Origin: Pegea sp. RAD2-039
Lineage: Eukaryota > Chordata > Thaliacea > Salpida > Salpidae
Length of the DNA stretch: 64,000 bases
Assembly (NCBI GenBank): GCA_034620365.1
Contig: JAQGEQ010000046.1
Location: 310,001 to 374,000, forward strand
Reading direction: 5' to 3'
Of the stretch, positions 1 through 14,248 are shown piece after piece; positions within the stretch are counted from its first letter, which is position 1; each line of letters opens with the position of its first letter. The notes under the pieces were generated by a model. The model worked only from the letters and a program-made list of their open reading frames with translations, searched no databases and was not told the origin of the DNA. The position numbers and the translations under genes were made by a program.

Positions 1-3000
1 AAGGTCCTATTTAATTTATAATACTTTAATAAAATACATATATATATTTAAAATAGCAATGTATATAGTACCATAAATCTTTAAAAGTTTTAGTTTTAGC
101 TTTAACTTTTATAATGAATATTCTAGTATACTATATCGATAAGTTGAATAAACTAATATATGTTAATAAGACTTATAGCAAAGCTTGATTAACGACTTTA
201 AGGGTCTATTTACACTTCAATCAAACAACTTACTACTTTAATCACTAGCAACTTTTGGTCGTTAAGTAAACAATAACTTAACAAAAAGTACTATCAGCTA
301 AAACTAAATAAAATTTTAATGTATGTTGAAAATTAGATAAAGTAATATCGATATAGCTTCCAAAAAATGACACAACTTTTTTTGACCAAACAAGTTTAAA
401 TAATGAAATTACAATTACTTTTAGGGGTTTTTAAATACTTACACCAATTACAATTTATTTAAATAGTTTTAGCAATCTTCAAAATATTAGAAGAATTAAA
501 GCTTTGAAAATTGTTGTTTTCAAATTACTTTGAAGTAATCATTTGGCACTTTTTAACCTACTATTTGTTAAATGAAAAACTTTATGTTGTGAACCTTATT
601 AAATGATATTAGTAGACTGTTTTCAGTTTCATTCCTTTAACTATCAAAGTTTTAAATTTTCTGCATTCTAATATCAGACTGATTGAGAAACTATAAAACT
701 TTTATTAATCTTTTTTTCACAACTGATTAAATAAAAACTATTTATTAAAGGAACTCTTTAAATTTAAGCAAACTAAATTCTCAGTTTTAATGTACAATGA
801 AAAACTTTTTGAGAATTACTTCATAATATATTTGTTGTTAGTAAACAAAAATATAAGCTTGTTAAATAGCTTTCTTCAATTTTACTGTTTAAGTGAAATT
901 TTGAAGATAATGAAAGAAGAAAATCGAAAAATACCAACCTCATATAAGCTTACTTTAACGGAAAATTGTTTTATAATGATTATTCTATTACTAGTATTTT
1001 TAAACTTTAACATTTTTTGAGCCTGTATTAAAAATATAACAAGTTTTTAAGAACATCAGAGGACTAATCAGATGACAACAAGTAAGTCAAAATATACCTC
1101 CGAAGTTTAAGGGGCTTACAAATAATGAAATGCTTTCAAAAAACCAAATACTTTCCTTAGAAATTAATTAACATATACATCTTTTTTACAGCCTTTTTTT
1201 TACATGCAAACGCTTTTAATAAGACTCTGATTCTTATCTTCTATTTTTATAATACTTTTGCAAACTAAAAAGTACTTTAACAAGTTGTAGAGAACATACA
1301 TGCAAATTAAATTTAGTAACTACGTTAATGTATTCATTTTATAGCAAAAAAGTGCTATAAACTGTTAAAACTAGAAAATTTTCAAAGTAATCTTCACTCA
1401 GCTATTTTTAACTATTTTTATCATCTTTTCTATAAAGAATTATTTGGTATTTTTGTACAATTTTGAAGAAACAAAAGATAGGTTTAAATCCATCTTATAA
1501 TAAAAGTTGGATTGTACTGATGTTTATACCTGATCGCGCGTTATACATCTACAGAATACTTTTAATCTCAAGGTAACACCATCTTTAATACACACTGAAA
1601 ATATCTTAAGCAAAAATTGTATTCAAGAGATAATAATTAAATAACCATTTATAATTTGTTCTGATTTAAAAGTTATCAGATACAGCATTAATAAAAATAC
1701 AATTTAAACAAAGTTGAATGAAAATTGTTAGCTTAAGATGTAAGTTTTAAAATGCTAAGATCAGATCTACAAATCGTTAGATTTAAATTTTTTCAATTGA
1801 TAAAGGAAAATTGCTTGAACAGTTTGATTTAACACTCAAGTGTTTCTCCTGACTTTATGACGGCTTACAATTTATAATAAAATTGTAGTTTTTTAATCGC
1901 ATATTCAATATTCATTATTTAACTAAAAAGCTAAAAAAGTATATTTTTCTATCACATTATAAAATCAAAGAATTATATTTTATAAGAATCGACTTAAACT
2001 TTGCATTTAGAAATTCTTTCATGAGTTGTTTGTTGTAACGACTGATGAAAATCCACTTGAAAGTCACTTCGCAATATTAGCTTAAATAAAAAAGAACTTT
2101 TTAATTAAATTTTGATCAGCAAAGATAGAACCTACAAATCTGAGCATAAGAGAAATACAAGTGAACAATATTAGAAATATTTTTCATATTTCATTCATAT
2201 CTAAAAAAGTGACATATACAGATTCGATTTTAACGACCATGAAATTACTTTTTGATGTTTTCTTTATACAAATTCTAGCGAAAAATTGCTCATTTTATCA
2301 CTATAAATCATCATTAGTATCAATTACTTCTGTTTTGACATTTTCATTTATATAGATAAAATAATTTACCAAAAACTCTATTAAATGATTTGTTTATTTA
2401 TTTGAAACATAAAAAGCCAAACAACACGACTTTAATTTATAGAGAATTCATAATAATAAATATTTACTGTTTAAAAAAATAAGTTAACTTTTTTTTCATC
2501 TTTTATTTCCATATATAAGAGTTAAAAAAAGAAGTCTTCATTTGTGAATGAAAATTGTTGTTTCATCTTTATTTAATTACATTTATCAACTTTTAAAAAA
2601 TTTCTTTTGTTACAATTTAGGTTAAAAATGTCTTTTCGTTACAAATAGTGTATATGTTTCAGAGTCAGCAAAATAATTTATCTACAGTTTTACAAGACAT
2701 TTTTTCAGCTTTTAATATCTTAAAATTGATGAAATATCTAACCACCGTCAAACTCTTAGCTAATGATAATAAGACAACCTGAGGTTTGTACTGATAGAGA
2801 CATCACAAAATTTAATAAATTTAGCATTTTTCTAGATTTTGTATGATTATTACAAAGCTGTTATGTCACGTATTTTTCTCTACAAATATTCGTATTTTCA
2901 TTGATAAATAAACAGTAAGTAACTGCTTGGAATCAATCAAACAATGAGTTTAAATCTAAGCAAAAATATCTGTTTGTAAATCAGCGTATTTTTGAAGATT

Positions 3001-6000
3001 AATTTTTCTCGAAGTTTACAGTTGAGAATAATCACAATTTTTGTGATTTAATCTTCAGTTATTGTTTGAACCGTTATATCCAACTAAATTAAAATGGTTG
3101 TTATAGAAAATTATATTTCTATGCTATAAAACACCATGTTCCTTTATCAGCTGAGTTTATATTCAATACAAAATTTCTTTTTTTACTTTAAAGCCTTCAA
3201 GCAGCGGTACAATAAAGTCACCAGCAGATGTACAAAAATAGATTGATAATTATTCAAAGTTGAAATTAAGCTTCTAAGCTACTATCGAAAACACTATATG
3301 CATTTTTGTACCCACAAAATTTTGCAATTTTTTAGCGCAATAAAAGTTACGTTTTAAAAACTTACAATCAATAAAATCTTTAAATGTTCTTCAAATGTAT
3401 GTTTAAACAATTGTGCTTAATTGTAGTGCTCCTAATTACTATTCATAAATTCGACATAAAAATAAGCTTTTTATTGCCATAATAATTTTCATTATAATGA
3501 TAGACTGTTGTAATACAACATTAGTTAAAAAAATTAACCCTAAATATATTTTATTATACAGTATCTGGTGCTATTCTAATTTAAAAGGTAAACTATGCGT
3601 TCTGATTCATGTGAAAAGCAATAATTTATTTATAATTTTTTCTGAAGAATATTTAAATTTTACGTAGATAGAAAAGTGAAATAAAAACACATTGCTTCGT
3701 TTATGGTTCAGTCATTTTATTTTGTCTAAAAGAAAACTAGTTCAACAGCAAACGCTTTTAAAAAAAGAAAAATCATAAAGTTCTAAAAGACAGAATAAAT
3801 TACTTTATCTCGTTTACATATCGGGTAGAAACTTTAATGGCAAATATTGCTTAAACTATTTCCGACTTAACTTTAATCTTTTCTTGATGATTTCAGAAAG
3901 TAGAGAAATGTTATGGGATTTCACTTTAACAACAGAAATATCCACATTTTAGGGAATTTTCAAACTACTCTAGCTTATCAAAATAATTCCAATTCTTTTC
4001 ATGAGAGTGTTTTTACAAACGATCCATAATTTATATTTTCCTTCTACTCCTTGACGTTAAGATTTATGGTTAGATAAAATCTTGAGTGTACTTAAGAGCT
4101 ATGAATACTCAGGAACAAACACAAGCTCCATAAATAATAGCACTTTGACAAGTAGCCTGGAAAGTTCTGCTTGTTGGATATTAATTGCTAGCCAAAAATT
4201 TAATTAGTGAAAACTAAGCTTTTATGAAAAATAAAATTAAAGTTTCATCGAAAGTAAATTAAACAACCTTTGAACCAATCCTAATTTTTTTTTTTGAGTA
4301 AAATTAATTTATAATGTTTCTGTTCAGCTTGAGTTTACAGCTTGCTGAATCTTATAAAAGTAGATAATTCAGTCATACAAGTAAGAAAATTTATCGTAAG
4401 GTATCCAAATATTTGTAACTTATTGTTGCTGATAGATTGTTTACTCAGTTTTATTCTGCCAATACTAGAAAACTTTTTTCTATAAAACTAATCAGCATTT
4501 TTTGATAGGTTTTTACATCAATTGTTTGCTTGGTCTTATAGCTTGCCACATTAAAAGAAAACTCAAACTTTTCCTTTCATATCTTTGTGTAGTTAAGGCG
4601 TTCAATCCTTTGCAAATAAGTGTCAAGATTAAATGCATTTTTGAGGGAATAATTGAGAAAACTTGATGTGGTTAAAGCTTTGATAACTTTTACAATATTT
4701 TTACAACGAAAAAAATTTCACATTTTTAATAATTTAAATCAATATAAACGCCCAAATCAAAATTATAATCGGTTATAAGAACTTCAAATCGTATCCACCT
4801 GCAAAGATTTACTCAAAAAAAAAATTCATTAGTTCTATAGAATTGATGTTAACCTAAAAAAATTTCAAAATCATTTTCTTCATACGCTTAATTTTCAAGA
4901 CTAATGTAAAACCTTCACCAATAAAATTGATTAACATGGTGATTTCCATTTGAAATTAAAGAAGCTATTGTCAGCAACCGGATAGATACAGCTTCTTCAT
5001 GTCATTATTATCTGATGATTTCATTTATATGTAATGTAGTCTCATCTTGGGTGGGAAATAAAAACTGGTAAATAAGTTTTAATTTACTCCAGCAACATTT
5101 TTTACTTTGTGATATCATTTGAATAAAATTTGAAACTTATCATCAAAGTGTTATACGAGTAAAGTAATATTTATATTATTCATCTGTTGAGCATTTAAAA
5201 TGTCTAGACGATTGATAATAGTATTTGAAAAAATCTATACCTTTACTCAATAAATTCATTTTCTTATGAATTAAAAACCAAGCTGATATAGTTAGTAAGT
5301 AATCAAGGTTGATTAATTTACTTAAAATTATTGTTTAAATAAATAACTTACAAATTTACAGCTTAATAAAATTTCAAATATTTATTATACGAGTTAAATT
5401 AAATAGTTTCTTGTATTACATAACTAAAACTATATTATAAATGTTCTAATTATATTAGATTTGATGTATTGTAATATAAATTTTAATAATCAAATATGTT
5501 AGTTGTTGTTTCTTGATGTAACCTTTTTTCCAAGAAGAAATATCTGTAGGCGTGATACATTATTGTGATAAATAGAGATTATCATTAAATAAATAACAAT
5601 AAGTATATCGTTAGTCGATTTCATAGAAAAGAAAACACAATGATGGAAGATATCTGTTTGATGTTTGACAAATTTAAAGCATAAAAAAGTTTCCATCTCT
5701 ATACCTTAAGCCAATAAAACATTTCAAAATAACATTTCAAGTGTAGACAAGTGTAATGAATATTAATTTGTTGAAATAAAGTTTTTTAATTATAATACTA
5801 AAAGTAATTAATGATAAGTTTTTTAAAGTTTAGTTAATAAGTTGAAATTTACAAAAGAATTACGAACAAATCACAGCAATTTGATTTAACAAACTTTGAT
5901 TTTTTTTAATAACAAGTTTAACGAAGACTTATATGAATTTATCTCGACTTTTAATAATTTGTAATAAATTTATATCCTTAAAGTAAGAAATATAAAGTAA

Positions 6001-9000
6001 TAAAAATATAATATGTTTTAAAATATCATTTTAATCAGAAAAATATAAAATCATTTTAATTAAAGCTCACAGTTTGTATACAATCTTCTTCTAAAGATTT
6101 AGAATATACAAATTATATGTTACAAAGTTCATGTTCATTTACAGCTTTTTTTATTTCAATATATTTCTAAGAAAAAAACAAACTTTAATCTAATTCTTTA
6201 TGAAGTAAAATAAATTTCTGAAAAAGGAAACTTATTCAAATTTGTATTTACTTAACTTAAAGTTTTATAAAACGTTTGTTTCAATTAAACTTTTAGTAAT
6301 CAAGTATACCAACAAATTTTTAATTGAAGTGTGTTTTCAATTTAAATGTGATATTTTAATCTAAAAATCCTTTTGCTGAAATGAAAAATTTTCAGAATTT
6401 CTCACACTTTTAAAGCTTTTAAAATTCAACATTTTCTTGTTTTTGAAAGCAACTTATTAGATTTGAACTTAAGTAATTCCAAAATGTTTAAAATCTTGTT
6501 CATTTCAAATTTACTCTCTAAGCTTTAATATGCCGATTGTAAAGATTTTGCTAAGCAATAAATAACGGATTTAGGAATTAAATCGAAAATGTTTTAATAT
6601 TTTATATAATTTTTTTAATATAGTTTAGACAGTCTAGTCAACAGCCAATTACTCAGTTTTCAGGAATTAGTCTGCTTCTAAAATTATAATTAAAATTAAA
6701 ATTTTGTTGCTTTATCTTTTTTTAACTATTTTTCGTAAATATTTGAAGACAAAACCTTGTTAAAATTATATAACTGCAACTAAGATAAGTAAGCAAATGA
6801 AATTATCAAGTATCTTTTTATTGTGCTTTTATTTTAATAGGTGGTTTAAAACTTTTTCTTACTAAGCTCATCGTTACAAAACTAAGTAAATACTTTAGAT
6901 AAAATCTGATATAATTTTTGAAGGTATTAAATTGAGATATGTGCATATAAGTTTTTAGATTTCAATCAAAGAATAGACTATATATATAAGTTCTTACAAC
7001 ATCTTTTATTTATTTCAAAAATTAAATTTTCAATTAGTTACCGTAAACAAAATACAGTTTGAACAAAATAGAAATTTGATGTACTGAATATTATTATTTA
7101 TTCGGCTACTATAAAAGTGATTGATTTTTCGTTCATTTTTAGTTGAAATGAATTTTAAAAGAAGAGTTCATTAAAACACTTTAATTTAGCAAATAGATTT
7201 ACTGCCACAATTCAACAGTTGTATGATTGGTAAAAATCAAGACAGCCAAACAAGTAAGGTTTGGCGCCCGAGATAAAAAGATTAAGATTTAAGCTTTAAA
7301 CTTACAAAGATACTGAAAGACCGCAAACCTTATGATTGACGCAAGCATGTTTTGGTCTAATAAGTCAAACCTGGAAGGTGATATTAATAAAAGAAATACA
7401 GATTTTTACTTTACAGCAAAAAATAAACCTTGATGAGTTTGAAGCTCGCTTGGATTGAGTTTTTAGAGGTTTAGAGTTCTCGTCAATACACTTCATGCAG
7501 TGAAACCTCATTTCAGAGTTAAGTTTAGATGTAAACTCATTCGAACCATCATATTTACTCTTTGAACAACTTGAAAAAACAAATCATTACAAGTTAATTT
7601 TTAGTTCTATTTACTTAATAGATCATACTTTAGTAAAAACAATTAAAACAAGAGTTGTTGTTAACAGAAAATAAAGAACTATCTTATAATTAGCTAAAGG
7701 TATTATGCAAGCTTGCTTTATTTGTATACTCAATGTTCTCAGCATAATATTTAGTACAGGCTATTCAATTTTTGAGATAAGTTACACATGCCTTGTTTTG
7801 ATTTTCGAAAAATATTAAAGTCTTTTTTTAAACCTTAAAAATATTTCAAAGTTAATCTTTAAGCCATATGAATTACTGAAATTCAAGAAATGAAATTTAT
7901 AATGCAGATTATAATCTACATTATCAGTTTTGAACATTACTCTCCACTAAATCTATAGAACGTTCACTTAAAATCAGCCAATGAGCAAATAAATATGATC
8001 TTAGTGTTTGTGAAGTTGTAACTAATTTCGAATCTATAAAATACTAGAAGTATTTGAATTTAAATATAAGTGTAAATAGATCAATCAAATAATTTCCTAG
8101 AAATTATAAGAATAAATTAATTTCTTTTTCGTAAAGATTTAATTTTTATAACAATTACCTAGTCAACATGAATGTAAAAGAAAGACATAATTTATAACTC
8201 TGTATAAGTAAAACTTAACGTTACAAAGAAAAAAGATTAACATATCACAACAGAAATCTGTGCTTTAGAAAAAAAAAAATCACTAATCGTTTTCAAAACT
8301 TCAACGTTTTCACAAAACACGTTTTAAACAACTATTTTGAAGATCATATTACTTTTTTAGGTACACAGGCATAGCTATGATTCGTATATCAGATTTTTAT
8401 AGACTACAATAGAGTTCCTCAGCTTAAAAAAACACTTTTACGAGAGTTCAACTCTTTTATAATATTTGAAAATGTTTCTATCGAAATATGATTTCTTTAT
8501 CTTTTAAGGGAAACATTAAAAGCAAAATATTTTGAATTTTCTTATCAGTGGCAAAAGTGATACAGTTTTGAGAAGAAGATATTATTTTAAAATCTCAGAA
8601 GAACAAAACTGGAAAGATAATGAAGAGATTTTTCGATTATTATTTTCTTAAAAACAATAATATTTTATTTTCATTTAAAAAGTGTTTACATTTTTTCCTA
8701 CAACATTTTATAAGAAGCTTTTTTTGAATATTTTTATTTTGGATTCCATCTTTTCATCAAAATAAATCTTAATTTGACTTGCATATAATTCTTTGAAAAC
8801 ATTTTTGATTTGATTTTTGTCTATGATACTTTCAATGTAAATACTAAAACCCAAAACAGTGTAAATAAGAAAATTAGTAATACTTTTTATCCTTACTTAA
8901 AGAAATTCAACAACACTTTTTAAGTTGATGATTGGTATCTAGTTTTTTGTAATTAATAAAACATTTTTAACTGACTCAATCAGTTTTAAAACTGTCAATT

Positions 9001-10830
9001 TCTGGTTTATGCAAACATAATTTATTCAGTTAACAATTTTTAACTCCAGATTTGTGACTCCAACACATTTTTTAAACAACAACGAGAGATGCTTATACAC
9101 AAGCATATAATTATAGACAAATGGAATAAATATCTGTGTGAAACTTTGTTTTTGCGTCTTTAATCTCTATTTATGAATCAATAACTTCAAAGCTTTATTG
9201 ATTGATTGAGTTAAGAAACCAACTTGGAAACCTCTAAATGACATTTATGTTTTTCATATTTTAATGAATTTATTATCTTATTTTCATTATTCGAAAGTGA
9301 CTTTGAATTTTTAAATTTTTTCTCCTTTAAAATGTCAATTTGAAGTGTATTTAATTAAATACAGCTATACTTCAAAACAATACGCCCTAGAAAATTACAC
9401 ATAATTTTTCAGAAGTAACAACTACATTAAAAATTGATAACATATAGATAATATTTAAGGGAGAAAACTTAAAACAACATAATTTGTAACTAATCTATTT
9501 GATAAGTTATATAAAAGTCCACTGTTACACTTTTAAGCTAATGAAAATTTGATGAGTAAATCAGATATAAAAGACTTAGGTCTACTGTTATTTTTTTGTT
9601 TTAATTCTTGCAAGTGTATTGAAGTTGATGAGCTGCAGTATTAAAATGCCAATAATCAAATTGATATATGTTTAAGTTTTGTAGTTTCAGTTGCTACAAA
9701 CATATTTTGAAAGTTAGTTTAGAATTCTTAAAAAGTTCATAAAATAAAAGTGAAGTTAAATTAAGATTTAAGTTTTAAAATTTTATTACTACTCTTTCAA
9801 TTTGAAAAAAAAAACTAATTTATAAGTGAAGGTTAAAACAATAAAATAAGCCAACAAGCCATATTATAGAAGTAGTATCGCTACTTAAACCTCATATAAT
9901 TGTTTAGCAAGTTTGTTTTTTTTGTTTACTGCGTACAAGATAATCTTATACAAAACAAAGTTTAATCTTAGCCTGTGAACAATTCTTGCAAGAATGTTTT
10001 CTGCTTTTTCACTTTAAATCTTACCGTTTGATAGAAGCTGTATGCTATGTCAAGGATTATTTTATACGTGGCTCTTTTCTAGCATTTGAATTAAAATATT
10101 TTAGATTGGTTTATTGTGATTTAACGGTATGTTTTATTTCAGATAGTGAGTTAATCTTAAAATAATCGTTGTTCTATAGTTTCCAATTGAGCAATTTGTT
10201 CTAAGAAATGAAAAAATGATATTTCTACTTTAAACTACCAGAATTTCTACCAGAAACATTGTCTATACTCATCTCTTGCGGGCTTACCATACTGTCAGAA
10301 TATAAATAATTAACAATAGTTGCTCAAATAAAGTTAATTGGTACTAGTTATTTTAATATAACCTATTATAAACCACTAAGTTCAAGTACAAGAGTGGATC
10401 AATTTTTCTGCATGAAGTTGTTATTATTGTAAATTATAAACTTGAAAGAAATCTTTTTAAAAGCTTCTTTAAAATTTTCTTGTTGAAAATAGATATGAAG
10501 AAGATCTAACTTGCTCATCAGTTATTTTTCTAAAAAGGAATCTTTGTTAATTCATAAAAACAATCAAAGTTATTTTTCATTTGCTTAATCTTTTCAATGA
10601 TGTACTTTAAAAGTTACAAAGAATACTAGTGCATTCAAAAATATTACAACTTTATCTTTTCATTCAAAATAATAATCTCTATAAGTAGGCAAGAACTCTC
10701 TACTTATAAAGTAGAATACATAACTTTAAATTAAAGGTATTCAAATTTAAAGTATTTTATTTTTTGTGACTGCAAGTACTTCATTCACAACAAATGGTAC
10801 AAATTTAAAGTTTTTTAATTTTTTTTAGAC
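1..10830. other. AT-rich intergenic DNA, no gene seen
   Basis: This stretch is uniformly AT-rich with many homopolymer runs. Its open frames (for example at 790-1020 and 2161-2355) are short and made of Phe, Leu, Ile, Asn and Lys codons, as chance frames in AT-rich DNA are. No cysteine-rich, domain-like or splice-bounded islands were recognised. An isolated GC-richer patch lies near 7,257-7,335, flanked by the 8-bp inverted pair AAGGTTTG / CAAACCTT. I can assign it no function. Confidence 0.6.
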
Positions 10831-11060
10831 GTACCTGTGGCTTAAGGGCTAAATGATGCAAAGGCCGTGTCACCTAAGGGTCGTGTTTACATCTACAGTG
10901 GCAGTCATTGAACCAGGGTGATTCTTAATGAGAGTTAAATCTTTGATTTGACAACAGTAAGGGGTTAGATTTCCAAATTGCTTTACTCTCTTCCTAACAT
11001 CAACTGAATGACATTTATCCCTCAAAATCGATCCAACTTATGCTTTAGTGGATTGTATTG
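10830..11060 (+). repeat. SINE-like (tRNA-related) repeat, degenerate
   Basis: This GC-elevated patch has an A-box-like TGGCTTAAGGG followed by a B-box-like GGGTCGTG about 50 bases later, the order expected of a pol III-type SINE head. The body contains TTTGATTTGACAAC, which resembles TTGATTTGGCACC in the patch at about 40.6 kb. The boxes are imperfect, and no target-site duplication or clean tail is visible. It could instead be an unrelated GC-rich island. Confidence 0.35.
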
Positions 11061-12200
11061 GAGGTAGCGATTGTCTTAAATTTCTTCTTTTTAACTAGTT
11101 GATTAGTTCTGCTTTCTAGTTGTTAGATTGTATGTTATCTCACCATGACGAGCTCTTTCGTTCTTTGCTCATTCATCGGTGCATCTATAAGTAGTTTTTA
11201 TGTTCAAAATGAAATTGAAATGCAAGTAGTATTTTAAACACTTGTGAAAGTTCTACCTTATCCATAATAATGCGAGAAAATAGTTTTCTAGTTGATCAAA
11301 TTAGATGTTGATTATTGAAGGCAAATTATACTTGATTGTAGCTATTACGACACGTAGTTTTTACTTTATTACTAACTACAAAGGTGTTTTTCAATTGAAC
11401 TGTAATAATAGAATTATTGCAAGGCTTATAGCAACAAATAGAAAATAAATTTAATTATCTTTGATTTTTATTTGACTGGTGATGAGGCTCTTAAAATCAC
11501 GTGGTTAATCATGCATTCAAAAATTACAGAAAATAAAACAGAAGTTAACTTATAGATACAAATAGCTGTCAGATTATTCAGTACACATTAGTGTTTTTTC
11601 AATCATCGAATATGGCAGGCTTTGGACAAGCAAGCCTTTCTCACGGTGCAATTGGTATATAACAAGGTCATTACTACATCATTTACTCTTAAAAATAGTA
11701 CAAATGTCAATTGACATGCAGGCTAAAAAGTAAATACCTCATAAATTAAACCCAACATTTTGTACAGAATATTTAATAATAAAATCAAAAGGTTATGATA
11801 ATTATAAAAGTTTTATAAGTAATCTACTTTTGTATGAAAAACCTTACTATCAATTTGATAATTATTCTTTCAATCTTATATTTCAACTATATTCATCAAA
11901 AAAGTATAATAAAGATAAAAGCAAACAGTGAAATCCATTAATCTTTAAAAAAAATTGTTATTTTAAGGTTAAAAAATAAAATTCCATTTTCTGATTATGT
12001 ACTAACTTCGAAAAAATTTTCTCTCATATCTAAAATATTATCTTAAGGAATTATATCATTATGTAAAAGCTATACTAATAAGCTCTAGATTAAATGCCGC
12101 TTTGTTTCAAGCATATTATTCTAAGTATTACCTTAATTAATTGATTTGTTATTTCTAAACAACCTTTCGTAAAGAAGAGGGTCTAATTTTTATCTGGGCA
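11060..12200. other. intergenic DNA, no supportable gene
   Basis: AT-rich sequence. One short frame begins at an ATG at 11145 in a favourable context (CACCATGACG) with a hydrophobic start, but it stops after about 30 codons. It cannot be supported as a gene or a first exon. Confidence 0.45.
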
Positions 12201-12206
12201 TTTCAG

Positions 12207-12348
12207 CTCATACTTTCTCTCTCATTTTATTCGTGAAAGAAAGTTTAGGAATAAAATAAAGCTTGAACGAGAGCTTAAACAAACAAAGTTTAAAGTTACA
12301 CCGTCCAGAGAAACAAAAGAAAGCGAAATATTGGACGGAAGAGAAGTT
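12207..12348 (+). other. possible exon in a GC-elevated island (unconfirmed)
   Basis: A pyrimidine-rich acceptor-like CATTTCAG precedes an open frame of about 47 codons rich in Lys, Arg and Glu. The frame ends at a possible donor (GTTAG|GTAGTA), and a TAG stop follows if it is not spliced. A frame on the minus strand is also open for about 65 codons but carries no recognisable domain. No homology is apparent, so this may be an exon of an unknown gene, an untranslated exon, or chance. Confidence 0.2.
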
Positions 12349-12949
12349 AGGTAGTAATAGAAAAAGAAGGCGCTTAGTATGAACATGTGAAGCTCCAAGT
12401 ATTGCATTCAAATCAATATAAATCAGAAAGGAAAGAAAAATTTGATGTTAGTTTGTGAGAAGTAATTTAAGACTGAAGTCACAATTACAGGAATACGTTG
12501 GTTAGATTATGAATATTGATGACGACAATAGAATGTAAACTTTACTTATAGTCGTCATTTCTAAAATAAAATTTTATATACTGATATCTATGCTATTTAG
12601 TTTGAGAAAGTTGAAGAAAAAGTGTTTGCACTAGCCCTACGTTTTGTGTTCATATTCAAGTTACAGTCATAAGAAACAGACTCAACTATTTTCGCAAAGT
12701 AATTGGTATTTGAAGTAGAAAACAGTCGCAATTTCACTAGTTTCATTTTTTGAAAAGCAGCTAATAAGATTAGGTTAAAGGAAACCGTGATCAAAGCTTT
12801 AATTTCAAAGCAACTTAAATTTAGAATGTTACCGTAGTGATTATTTGTTGATGGAATATTTGATGAGACATGAATACTTAACAATTTTAAAAGAAAATCT
12901 AAGTAGAAAGATTACAGAAATTATAAAAGTACAATTTTAGAATGTTTTA

Positions 12950-13900
12950 CATTTAATCAAAACCAAATCATTGCAAGCATTCAAAGTTTACATTTCGGCC
13001 TCAGAAGATATTGGAGTTGTCTGGGGCACTAGTTTCATTATCCTGTTCAATGACCGAGTCAGTCATTCATTCATTGCAAAGTATAGGCAGCGGCACGTGG
13101 AGATGTTTTTCATTCACATCTGTTGTTGATATAAGAACATATGAATCTTTTGGTTATAAATGAAAGAGTTAATTGTTGAAAAGTAGAGTTGTAAGCAAGT
13201 TGTTGTTTGGCTAGCTTGCTCTGTATATCTTTCATCTATTATCTATAAAAATCAACGGTAAAAAAGATTGTAAATGTGATTAAAATGCTGCAAATACTGA
13301 TAAACAGTTTGTTGTTAGAGAATAAATGTTTAAAATTGCAAAAAAAGTTGAATAAATCTCTGTTCAAAATACCAAGATTGGCCACGGTCCGTCGACTTAT
13401 AAGTGTCGTTTACGTGAGGCAAAGTCAGGCAGGAAAAGATCCAAGATAAAACTATGGGAAGATCGTTTTTAAGCTATTTGTCGATTCATATCCTCACCTC
13501 TTCAGTTCGACTTTAACAGACCTCTTAACCGCGTTTGATACTTGTAAGACGGTGGCATAAGATAACTGTGACGTGAATGCCTCCGTATCTGCAAGCTAAG
13601 CGTGCTTTTTTGCATTGTGAAAATACAGATTGACTTTTTCTTGCCCCCAAGCAAACCTCGGAACTAACAAAGCTTAGCAGCTCGACTTGAATGGTTTGGA
13701 TTGGTTTGGTGACAAAAGGAATGTGTTCCATTCGTTAGAGCGCTAAAGTGTTTAGCATAAAGAGATTATGTGCGCTTTGTATTTGTCCATTGCTGCGGTA
13801 AAGTATGGGTGGTTCTGTGATGAGTTGATAAAAAGCCAGCCATGCTTCACTACAGTTTGACAGAAGGATATTTTAGATGAAGGGTTTTTGTTGAAGTAGA
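12950..13900 (+). promoter_or_regulatory. GC-elevated region upstream of the R-spondin-like gene
   Basis: This region is clearly less AT-rich than its surroundings. It includes a CACGTG E-box-type palindrome near 13,095, a TGACCGAGTCAGTCA stretch just before it (AP-1/bZIP-like), and a TATAAG near 13,400. It lies within 1.2 kb of the first coding exon at 14,092. Its composition and position suggest a promoter or a non-coding first exon. The short frames in it show no domain. This is inference from composition; no start site can be placed. Confidence 0.3.
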
Positions 13901-14002
13901 TTATTTACACTTAATGAAATTGTTAAGTATGACTAATTGAAACTGTTTTCAAAACATTTTGAATTCTTTTTCATCATTAAATCGACAACTGTATTTTTAT
14001 TA

Positions 14003-14091
14003 GCGTATTCTGTGATGTCGTCAAGCCACCAGCTTCTGCCCTAAGGCTCAAGAATGCGCGTGACAACATTGGAACATGCTTGTGTTATAAG
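14003..14091 (+). promoter_or_regulatory. possible 3' splice acceptor and 5' leader of the R-spondin-like gene
   Basis: The T-rich tract GTATTTTTATTAG ends at 14003. After it the sequence reads 88 bases to the first in-frame ATG at 14092 with no earlier ATG in that frame. This could be an acceptor for a cis-spliced 5' UTR exon, or a spliced-leader addition site if the animal uses trans-splicing. The frame is also open through this stretch from about 13,981. Confidence 0.3.
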
Positions 14092-14248
14092 ATGCTATTC
14101 TGCAATCAGTTTTCTGCTATGCTAAGGAGCTTCTATCCAAGAAAGCACCTGTGTTACACCATTACTGTGTTTTACGTCCTTCTTGCCATTATCGCTTTCT
14201 TCAATAACCACAGCGTTCTCATGGAAACCGATTACAGAATCAAACGAG
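14092..14248 (+). CDS. exon 1 of the R-spondin-like gene: signal peptide
   Basis: The first in-frame ATG is at 14092, and a second at 14119 sits closer to the hydrophobic core and gives a more typical signal peptide. The core is followed by a polar segment ending in RIKRG. The donor is GAG|GTTGGT, phase 1. Reading on into the intron extends the frame to a stop at 14370, but that part has intron-like composition. Confidence 0.65.

Noticed and set aside
7262..7275. TGGCGCCCGA, identical to the start of a tRNA-Lys primer-binding site of retroelements
   Set aside because: Only ten bases match, the following bases diverge, and no long terminal repeats or polymerase-like frames are seen nearby.
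12597..12884. 95-codon minus-strand open frame
   Set aside because: Relatively long for this window, but without a domain, a cysteine pattern or supporting splice signals, and it overlaps the presumed upstream region of the plus-strand gene.
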